Translations under genes and position numbers: made by a program
Notes under the pieces: model-generated
What the model was told of the DNA's origin: nothing
Databases searched by the model: none
The model's input: the letters and a program-made list of their open reading frames with translations, nothing else
Part shown: positions 58,124 to 64,000 of the stretch, one piece after another
How positions within the stretch are numbered: the stretch's first letter is position 1
Layout of the letters: every line of letters begins with the position of its first letter
From: Acidobacteriota bacterium
Lineage (GTDB): Bacteria; Acidobacteriota; Terriglobia; Terriglobales; Acidobacteriaceae
NCBI GenBank assembly: GCA_021793405.1
Contig: JAJYSV010000015.1
Coordinates: 1 to 64,000 of the forward strand
Direction of reading: 5' to 3'
Length of the DNA stretch: 64,000 nt

Positions 58124-59113
58124 CTACAGCAGCTTGGCGGCGGCTTGGGCGAAATAGGTGACGATGAAGTCGGCACCGGCGCGGCGGATGGAAACCAAGG
58201 ATTCCAGGATGGCGCGGTCGCGCTCGAGCCAGCCGCGCTCGATGGCAGCGTGTAGCATGGAGTACTCGCCGGAGACCTGATAGGCGCCGAGGGGAACATC
58301 GAAGCGGTCGCGGGCGTCGCGAATGATGTCGAGGTAGGGCATGGCCGGTTTCATCAGGACCATATCCGCGCCTTCGGACAGGTCCAGTTCGATTTCGCGC
58401 ATGGCTTCGCGGCGATTTGCGCCATCCATCTGATAGCTGCGGCGATCGCCGAATTGCGGAGCGGAATCGGCGGCTTCGCGAAACGGGCCATAAAACGCGG
58501 AGGCAAATTTGGACGCGTAAGAAAGGATGGGGGTGTTGGTCAACTCATCCGCATCGAGCGCATCGCGAATGGCGGCCACGCGGCCATCCATCATATCGGA
58601 CGGCGCAACGATATCCGCACCGGCACGGGCGAGTGAAGCGGCGGTTCGGGCAATCAGCTCGACGCTGGAGTCATTTTCAATCTCGTGACCGCCGTTGGCA
58701 GTCTCGCGAACAATGCCGCAATGACCGTGCGACATATATTCGCAAAGGCATACATCGGCAATCAGCAGGGTTGAATCGAGAGCATGTTCGCGCTTCATGG
58801 CGCGCAGGGCCTGCTGGACGATACCATTCTGATCCCAAGCGCCGCTGGCCTGCTCATCCTTGGTGGCGGGAAGGCCGAAGAGCAAGAATCCGCCAATGCC
58901 GAGCTTGGCGGCCTCGGTTGCGTCTTTAATGGCTTCGTCTATCGAGAGATTAAAGACGCCAGGCATGGAGGAGATGGCGCGACGAACGCCTTCACCGGGG
59001 CAGATAAATAACGGGGCAATCAGCGCACCGGGATGCAGCCGGGTTTCGCGCACCAGGGCGCGCATTGGCTCGGACCGGCGCAGACGCCGCATTCGTATCA
59101 GAGGGAAATCCAT
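58124..59113 (-). CDS. hemB: Porphobilinogen synthase (delta-aminolevulinate dehydratase)
   Basis: A 329-residue enzyme condensing two 5-aminolevulinates for heme and corrinoid synthesis. It carries [20 protein letters not shown], the zinc-site cysteines in [36 protein letters not shown], and the two active-site lysines in [17 protein letters not shown] and [15 protein letters not shown]. Length is normal. The start at 59113 ([15 protein letters not shown]) is preferred to a 12-codon frame extension upstream. The three Cys make a zinc-dependent form likely. Confidence 0.97.
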   Translation of the reverse strand: MDFPLIRMRRLRRSEPMRALVRETRLHPGALIAPLFICPGEGVRRAISSMPGVFNLSIDEAIKDATEAAKLGIGGFLLFGLPATKDEQASGAWDQNGIVQQALRAMKREHALDSTLLIADVCLCEYMSHGHCGIVRETANGGHEIENDSSVELIARTAASLARAGADIVAPSDMMDGRVAAIRDALDADELTNTPILSYASKFASAFYGPFREAADSAPQFGDRRSYQMDGANRREAMREIELDLSEGADMVLMKPAMPYLDIIRDARDRFDVPLGAYQVSGEYSMLHAAIERGWLERDRAILESLVSIRRAGADFIVTYFAQAAAKLL

Positions 59114-59170
59114 GCTGCGTCTGATTCTACCGCCTGAGGTAATCTTCAATCACGCGTACTCGAATTCAGG

Positions 59171-59710
59171 TTAGCTTTGTGGGCCTTGGGTAGACGGCGG
59201 ATATGACTGTCGCTCAGCAGCCAGTTGGGCGTAGTTCTGGTCGGCATTGCGCTCCAACAGAACCCAAAGGGTATAGATCGCCAGGATCGTCCCCAGGATC
59301 GGCTTGATCAACGTCAGCACAGCGATAACGATGGCGAAGATGCGGCCCCAGGGCTGGCGGGTCAGCAAGGCAAACCCAACGGCCAGCGACAATATGGCAC
59401 GCCCGAACACGACGATGGCGATGAAGTGCAGAAGCCACCCGTCGGGATGGAAGGGTGCCATCATCCAGGTATCGGAGCCGCTTGACATCCAATGCCCACC
59501 GCCAAACGCCATGTGGAGAAAGGGTAGGAACAGCAGCCAGGCCAGCACCAAATAGGCGGCGTATGCGGTCCACAAAATGCCCAGCAGATGCACGTGTCTG
59601 GCGACTCGGGAAGCCGGAAGCGGCGGGACGCCGGTGAAGCCGGTCGGCGCTCCGCAATGCGGACAGTGAGGCTGGGCAGCAATCGGTTGACCGCATTGAC
59701 TGCAAAACAT
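59171..59710 (-). CDS. Zinc-ribbon membrane protein of unknown function
   Basis: A 179-residue protein. The N-terminal zinc ribbon has two CxxC pairs (MFCSQCGQPI and HCPHCGAPTG), then come about four hydrophobic helices (LLGILWTAYAAYLVLAWLLF, LLHFIAIVVFGRAILSLAVG, IFAIVIAVLTLIKPILGTIL) and a short polar tail. GGAGG precedes the ATG at 59710; the open frame runs much further upstream but has no start signal. Similar proteins are frequent and uncharacterised. Convergence with hemB leaves only a 57-bp gap. Confidence 0.75.
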   Translation of the reverse strand: MFCSQCGQPIAAQPHCPHCGAPTGFTGVPPLPASRVARHVHLLGILWTAYAAYLVLAWLLFLPFLHMAFGGGHWMSSGSDTWMMAPFHPDGWLLHFIAIVVFGRAILSLAVGFALLTRQPWGRIFAIVIAVLTLIKPILGTILAIYTLWVLLERNADQNYAQLAAERQSYPPSTQGPQS

Positions 59711-60063
59711 GGCTCGCTCCTCCCTTTCTGGATCCTCTGTATCCAGATTGCTGATGAAGATACGCCAGACCTGGCACGAAAGTTCCATTTTTTTCGGACT
59801 CCCGGTCGGGCAATCCGACTTGGCTGCAGTTCTTGCGGGGCCACGATGTGCCGGGCGCGCAACCAGCCCGAGAACTTCCCATCGAAGCGTGATGCAGGTC
59901 ACCCGGCGGCTGTAATCGGTGTCACGGAATTTCCCGAGATGGGAGCGGAAAATGAAGTTCGTGGTCTCGTTGCGTCTGCCTGCACCATGGCTCTTCCCAG
60001 AACAACCCTCGCAGCGGGGCCACAGAAATTCGTGGTCTTGCGCCCGCCACGGAAGGGGATCGT
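59711..60063. other. Divergent region between zinc-ribbon gene and the polyferredoxin operon
   Basis: 353 bp. It presumably holds the promoter of the redox operon that starts at 60064 and that of the zinc-ribbon gene. No conserved frame or known regulatory motif was recognised. Confidence 0.4.
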
Positions 60064-61746
60064 ATGGGTCGACCGAAGTTTGCGAGGCCGCGGATTGTTG
60101 TCTTGCGGCGCGCGTCGCAGATCTTCTTTCTCGCCCTATTTCTGTTCCTTCTCGTCCGGACGCAATTCAATGGAACGATCGGTTCCGGCAGCGACATTCG
60201 GATGCGCTGGCCGGTGCGCCTGTTTTTTGAGCTTGACCCGCTGGCCGCGCTGTCGAACGCGCTGGCGACGCATGCGCTTTATCGAGGCATGCTGTGGTCG
60301 CTGCTGATCCTGCTGCCGGTGATGTTTCTAGGACGCTTCTTCTGTGGCTGGATTTGCCCGTTGGGAACGCTGCACCACTTTTTCGGGAATCTGAAATCCG
60401 AACAAAAGCGCGGGAAACAGTGGGTCGACTCCAATCGCTACAAACCGTGGCAGCGGACGAAGTATGTGATCCTGATCGCAGTGCTCACAGCGGCCGTCTG
60501 TGGCAGCGGCCTTGTGGGCTGGTTAGACCCTTTCAGCATGCTGACGCGGTCGCTGGGGCTTTCCATTGTGCCGGCAGCCAACTATGCGGCCAATGCAGCC
60601 CTGGGGCCGCTGGAACACAGCAGGTTTGGCCTGCTGCAGGCGATTGCGGGCGGGCTGCATGCGGCGCTGGCTGCGACCGTCCTGAATTTCCGCCAGCCGC
60701 ATTTCCGAGCCGGTGTGTTGCTGGGGCTGATCTTCCTGTTTCTGCTGGCGTTGAATCTTCGGGTGACGCGTTTCTGGTGCCGGGCGCTGTGTCCGCTGGG
60801 AGCTTTGCTGGGCGTTGCGTCGCGCTGGTCGATTCTGGGACTGCATAAAGATCCGAAATCCTGCGATCAGTGCAATCGCTGCCTGCTGCATTGCCAAGGC
60901 GGCGACAATCCGATTGGCGGCGTGCCGTGGCATAAGGCGGAATGCCTGATGTGCATGAACTGTGTGGATGTGTGCCCGCACCATGGACTGGAGTTCCAGC
61001 TGTTTCGCAAGGAAGCGGAGGTGGTGGGAGCGAATCTTCCTCGCCGCCGGGCGCTGGCCGCGGTTGCCGCCGGAATCGCTGCGCTTCCGCTGTTGCGCGC
61101 CAATACGGCGCTCGGCAAAAGCCGGGATGCCCACCTGATTCGGCCGCCGGGCGCCCTGGATGAGACCGATTTTCTTTCCCGTTGCATTCGCTGCGGGGAA
61201 TGCATGAAGGTGTGCCCAAACAATTCCCTGCAGCCCACGCTGGCGGAGGCAGGTCTGGAGGGCCTGTGGACGCCTATGTTGACCCCGCGGATCGGATATT
61301 GCGAGCCCAGTTGCGTGCTTTGTTCCGAGGTTTGCCCGACAGGCGCGATCTGGAAGATTACTCCCCAGGAAAAGGGATGGGTGGTCGGACTTGGTGGCCC
61401 CGGAGAACAGACACCGCAGCCGGTGCGGCTGGGCACGGCCTTTTACGACCGCGGTCGATGCCTGCCGTGGGCCATGGCCACCAACTGCATCGTGTGCGAG
61501 GAGTGGTGCCCGGTTTCTCCGAAGGCGATCTATTTGCAGGAGGTTGAGATCATCGATGCCGAAGGCAACAAAAAAGTGGTCAAGCAGCCGCACGTGGATC
61601 CCAGCCGATGCGTGGGCTGCGGGGCCTGCGAATACGCCTGCCCACTGCAGGAGCATCCGGCGGTATACGTGACCAGTATCGGAGAAAGCCGGTCGGCGAG
61701 CAGTCAGATTTTGCTGACCAGGAGAGAGGGAAAAGAGCAGTCATGA
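60064..61746 (+). CDS. NapH-NapG-like membrane polyferredoxin fusion
   Basis: A 560-residue protein. The N-terminal half (to about 260) resembles NapH/CcoG-type quinol-dehydrogenase proteins: four or five helices with the conserved CGWICPLGTLHH and CRALCPLGALL loops. Two [4Fe-4S] ferredoxin sets (CDQCNRCLLHC, CLMCMNCVDVCP) follow. A twin-Arg-like hydrophobic stretch (LPRRRALAAVAAGIAALPLL) precedes a NapG/MauM-like periplasmic part with CIRCGECMKVCP, CVLCSEVCP, CIVCEEWCP and CVGCGACEYACP. NapH and NapG are normally separate proteins; here they appear fused. It should pass electrons from quinol or cytoplasm across the membrane. It overlaps the next gene by four bases (ATGA). Confidence 0.85.
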   Translation: MGRPKFARPRIVVLRRASQIFFLALFLFLLVRTQFNGTIGSGSDIRMRWPVRLFFELDPLAALSNALATHALYRGMLWSLLILLPVMFLGRFFCGWICPLGTLHHFFGNLKSEQKRGKQWVDSNRYKPWQRTKYVILIAVLTAAVCGSGLVGWLDPFSMLTRSLGLSIVPAANYAANAALGPLEHSRFGLLQAIAGGLHAALAATVLNFRQPHFRAGVLLGLIFLFLLALNLRVTRFWCRALCPLGALLGVASRWSILGLHKDPKSCDQCNRCLLHCQGGDNPIGGVPWHKAECLMCMNCVDVCPHHGLEFQLFRKEAEVVGANLPRRRALAAVAAGIAALPLLRANTALGKSRDAHLIRPPGALDETDFLSRCIRCGECMKVCPNNSLQPTLAEAGLEGLWTPMLTPRIGYCEPSCVLCSEVCPTGAIWKITPQEKGWVVGLGGPGEQTPQPVRLGTAFYDRGRCLPWAMATNCIVCEEWCPVSPKAIYLQEVEIIDAEGNKKVVKQPHVDPSRCVGCGACEYACPLQEHPAVYVTSIGESRSASSQILLTRREGKEQS

Positions 61747-62231
61747 AAAAGATGGGAATAAAAACATGGATCGCGCTGCTGTTGGCGCTTGGCCTGGTGG
61801 GCGTGGGGTGCAGAAAAAAGAGCGTGGATCCGTTCCCGCCGACCGGAACGGTGCCGGGCTGGCAGAAGAGCGGAAACCCCCGCACCTTCGCCGCTGCGGA
61901 CCTGTGGCAGTACCTGGACGGAGGAGCAGACCAATACGTAAACGCAGGGGTGGTGACCGCTTCGACCTCCGACTACCAATTCCAGGGAAAGCTGGAGGCG
62001 GTGGTGGACGTATACACATTCAAGGCTGCCGATGGCGCCAGGAAGATCTTCGACACCGAGCCGACGGCGAAGAGCCAGGCGGCGCAGCTTGGCGATGCGG
62101 CGCGTGCCTCCGGACAAAGCGTGGTGTTTCGTCAAGGATCTTATCTGGTGCGGATCACGGCTTATGAGTCCGCACCCTATGTAGCGGAAGCTCTGCTGGC
62201 TCTAGCGCATGGCGTGGAGGGTCGGCTTTAG
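61743..62231 (+). CDS. Small lipoprotein of the redox cluster (DUF6599-like)
   Basis: A 162-residue protein with a signal peptide (WIALLLALGLVGVGCRKKSV) ending in a lipobox-like VGVGC, so it is probably anchored in the inner or outer membrane. The mature part reads LWQYLDGGADQYVNAGVV, VDVYTFKAADGARKIFDTE and GSYLVRITAYESAPYVAEAL. It resembles DUF6599 proteins as I remember them, a family of unknown function. The ATG overlaps the polyferredoxin stop, which implies coupled translation and perhaps a direct partnership. No cofactor-binding motif is visible. Confidence 0.65.
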   Translation: MKKMGIKTWIALLLALGLVGVGCRKKSVDPFPPTGTVPGWQKSGNPRTFAAADLWQYLDGGADQYVNAGVVTASTSDYQFQGKLEAVVDVYTFKAADGARKIFDTEPTAKSQAAQLGDAARASGQSVVFRQGSYLVRITAYESAPYVAEALLALAHGVEGRL

Positions 62232-62269
62232 AAGCAAAGGTAATTGCACAAGCATGGAGGAGGTGCAGC

Positions 62270-63271
62270 ATGAAGAACCGGCGTGAATTTTTGAAAGAGA
62301 TGGCGGCGGGCGCGGCCATTCTGGGAGCAGAGACGAAGTTCACCCTGGGCGCCGTGAAGACCGCAGCCAGGAGCGTAGGGAAGTCGAAAGTAGTGATTGT
62401 GTGCGACGAGAAAGTGCGCACCCCCGGACCGACTCCGGATGGACAGAGGGTCGCGGCCCTGCTGGACCATGCCATGCAAACCTACGCTAACAGCCAGAAT
62501 CCGGTGGACCCCTGGAAGCGACTGGTACGTCCGGGGCAGGTAGTGGGTCTGAAGGTTAACACCATCGCCGGCAAGGGGCTTTCAACGCATGTTTCGCTGG
62601 TGGAGGCGATCTGCGAACGCCTGCAGCAGGCGGGCATCCGCGCCGGCGACATTATCGTCTGGGACCGCACCAATCACGAGCTGGCCAGGGCCGGATACAC
62701 GCTATCCACGGCACCCGGAGGTGTGCGCTGTTTCGGTACGGACTCGGTCGGCTACGAAGACACGCAGTTGAGTTTTGGCCGGGTGAAGACGCAGCTTTCC
62801 AAGATCGTGAACCAGTGCGATGTCATCATCAACGTGCCGATTTTGAAGAATCATAACCTGGCCGGCGTCACCTTTGCGATGAAAAACATGTATGGGGTCA
62901 TCAAGAACCCGAACGCGCAGCATGGCGGCGGATGCAATCCTTACGTTGCCGACCTGAACGCGGTTCCGGAGATTCGGAACAAGGTGCGTTTCGTGGTCGG
63001 CGATGTGATGACGTCGCAGTATGAAGATGGGCCGGGATTCAATCCCGCGTATACGTGGAACTATAACGGGCTGATGGTGGGCGAGGACCGGGTGGCGATC
63101 GATTATACGGGCTGGCAGATTATCAAGCGCAAGCGCGCAGAGATGGGGATGCAAACGCTGGAGCAGGCAGGCACTCCGCCGCTTTACATTGCGACCGCGG
63201 CGGATACGGGACATAGGCTGGGAAGCAACGATCCCGGCCAGATTGCCCTGATCGAGACGACGGTTGCCTGA
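62270..63271 (+). CDS. Tat-exported DUF362 protein
   Basis: A 333-residue protein with a twin-arginine signal (NRREFLKEMAAGAAILGAE) and the DUF362 core: VGLKVNTIAGKGLSTHVSLV, IIVWDRTNHELARAGY, INVPILKNHNLAGVTFAMKN, MYGVIKNPNAQHGG and VGDVMTSQYEDGPGF. Unlike many DUF362 members it lacks its own ferredoxin cysteines, which the neighbouring polyferredoxin may supply. It has a strong GGAGGAGGT ribosome site, 38 bp after the lipoprotein gene. The biochemical role of DUF362 proteins is largely unknown. Confidence 0.85.
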   Translation: MKNRREFLKEMAAGAAILGAETKFTLGAVKTAARSVGKSKVVIVCDEKVRTPGPTPDGQRVAALLDHAMQTYANSQNPVDPWKRLVRPGQVVGLKVNTIAGKGLSTHVSLVEAICERLQQAGIRAGDIIVWDRTNHELARAGYTLSTAPGGVRCFGTDSVGYEDTQLSFGRVKTQLSKIVNQCDVIINVPILKNHNLAGVTFAMKNMYGVIKNPNAQHGGGCNPYVADLNAVPEIRNKVRFVVGDVMTSQYEDGPGFNPAYTWNYNGLMVGEDRVAIDYTGWQIIKRKRAEMGMQTLEQAGTPPLYIATAADTGHRLGSNDPGQIALIETTVA

Positions 63272-63282
63272 AGGAGAGGGCC

Positions 63283-64000
63283 ATGGCTTCGAACAACCCA
63301 AAAATGAGTCGCCGCGAGGCGATGCTCCAGATGCTGCGGCTTGCTGGGACCGGCGCGGGCGTGGCCGCAGCAGCCTTCTGGCTCTCCGAACATAGCACAC
63401 GACCCACCGAGGCGCTGGCCGCCAATGCGAAGCGAGACCACACGGTGAAGTCGAATGCGGCGCTGCCGGAGATGGTGGTGGCTCAGGGGGTCAGTCCGGC
63501 AGGAGACGACCCGCGCGCACTGGTCCGGCAGGCGTTCGCCGACCTAGGCGGCGTCGGGCGCTTTATCGCGCGTCACGATGTTGTGGTGCTGAAGCCGAAC
63601 ATCGCCTGGGACCGCACGCCGGAGCAGGCGGCGAATACCAACCCCGATGTGGTCGCCGAGACGGTGCGGCAATGCTGGCAGGCGGGTGCGAAGCGGGTGA
63701 TCGTCACCGATGTCAGCTGCAATGAGGCAGAACGGTGCTTTCGCCGCTCCGGCATACAGGCGGCGGCGCGGGCGGAGGGGGCGGAAGTCATCCTTCCTGA
63801 CCCGCCGCGATTTCGCGAAGTGGACCTGGGCGGCGTCGTGCTGCAGAACTGGCAGGTGTTCGAGCCGTTTCTGCAGGCCGATAAACTCATTAATTTGCCC
63901 ATCGCCAAGCAACATGCTCTGACGGGCGCCACTCTGGGATTCAAGAACTGGTTTGGCATCCTGGGAGGCCAGCGCAATCGCCTGCATCAACAGATTCATC
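63283..64000 (+). CDS. Second Tat-type DUF362 protein, cut by window edge
   Basis: The first 239 residues of a second DUF362-family protein. It begins MASNNPKMSRREAMLQML, with an SRR motif and a hydrophobic segment (LAGTGAGVAAAAFWLSE), so it is probably Tat-exported. The core shows VVVLKPNIAWDRTPEQAANT, GAKRVIVTDVSCNEAERCFR, LINLPIAKQHALTGATLGFK and NWFGILGGQRNRLHQ, parallel to its neighbour. AAGGAGAGG stands just before the ATG and the gap to the previous gene is 11 bp. The two proteins are only distantly alike and may form a heterodimer. The end lies beyond the window. Confidence 0.85.
   Translation, partial: MASNNPKMSRREAMLQMLRLAGTGAGVAAAAFWLSEHSTRPTEALAANAKRDHTVKSNAALPEMVVAQGVSPAGDDPRALVRQAFADLGGVGRFIARHDVVVLKPNIAWDRTPEQAANTNPDVVAETVRQCWQAGAKRVIVTDVSCNEAERCFRRSGIQAAARAEGAEVILPDPPRFREVDLGGVVLQNWQVFEPFLQADKLINLPIAKQHALTGATLGFKNWFGILGGQRNRLHQQIH

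Overview
The window looks like chromosomal DNA of a Gram-negative acidobacterium (Acidobacteriota, Terriglobia-like). The basis is two very large outer-membrane receptors with an N-terminal carboxypeptidase-regulatory-like domain (about 42.2-45.7 kb and 48.6-52.0 kb), several Tat-exported enzymes, secreted glycoside hydrolases of families 2, 92 and 172, and a housekeeping gene order familiar from that phylum. This assignment is inference from gene content; there is no rRNA gene here to confirm it.

Layout. 0-1.3 kb is a decaying stretch: a sulfatase tail running off the left edge, a frameshifted SIMPL-domain (DUF541) pseudogene and a hexapeptide acyltransferase that appears to have lost its C-terminus. 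1.3-7.0 kb is a plus-strand housekeeping run: site-2 protease, trpS, scpA, scpB, rluB/rsuA-type pseudouridine synthase, msrA. 7.0-14 kb holds envelope genes: two acyltransferase-3 membrane proteins around a minus-strand pair of GT39-like glycosyltransferase and FAD oxidoreductase, then a lone MacB/FtsX-type permease. 14-18.7 kb has a RodZ-like HTH membrane protein, metK, ada and ahcY (methyl-cycle and alkylation repair). 19.5-27 kb is accessory: an IS1595-family element with two passenger genes and a transposase broken by one amber codon, a Tat-exported GH2 enzyme broken by one opal codon, and a GH92 alpha-mannosidase.

27-34 kb, read on the minus strand, is a chromosome-maintenance block: folC, plsC, a class I amidotransferase, rsmG, two perfect palindromic parS sites, parA, parB and an ICMT-like methyltransferase. 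scpA and scpB, whose products load and clamp SMC, lie 25 kb away with a parS-like partial site between them, so the window carries much of the ParABS/SMC segregation machinery. 34-41.4 kb holds a metallophosphoesterase, larA, small membrane and secreted proteins of unknown function, an APC transporter, accD, a corrinoid adenosyltransferase and rlmH. 42-53 kb has the two Oar-like receptors on either side of the obgE-nadD-rsfS operon, then a GH172 enzyme. 53-59.7 kb has thrS, tspO, a double-cupin protein, an aldo/keto reductase, hemB and a zinc-ribbon membrane protein.

The right end (60.06-64.0 kb) is the most intriguing region: one tight operon encodes a NapH-NapG-like fused membrane polyferredoxin, a small lipoprotein and two Tat-signalled DUF362 proteins, the last cut by the window edge. 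This looks like an envelope redox system whose substrate I cannot name. No tRNA, rRNA or CRISPR array was seen.
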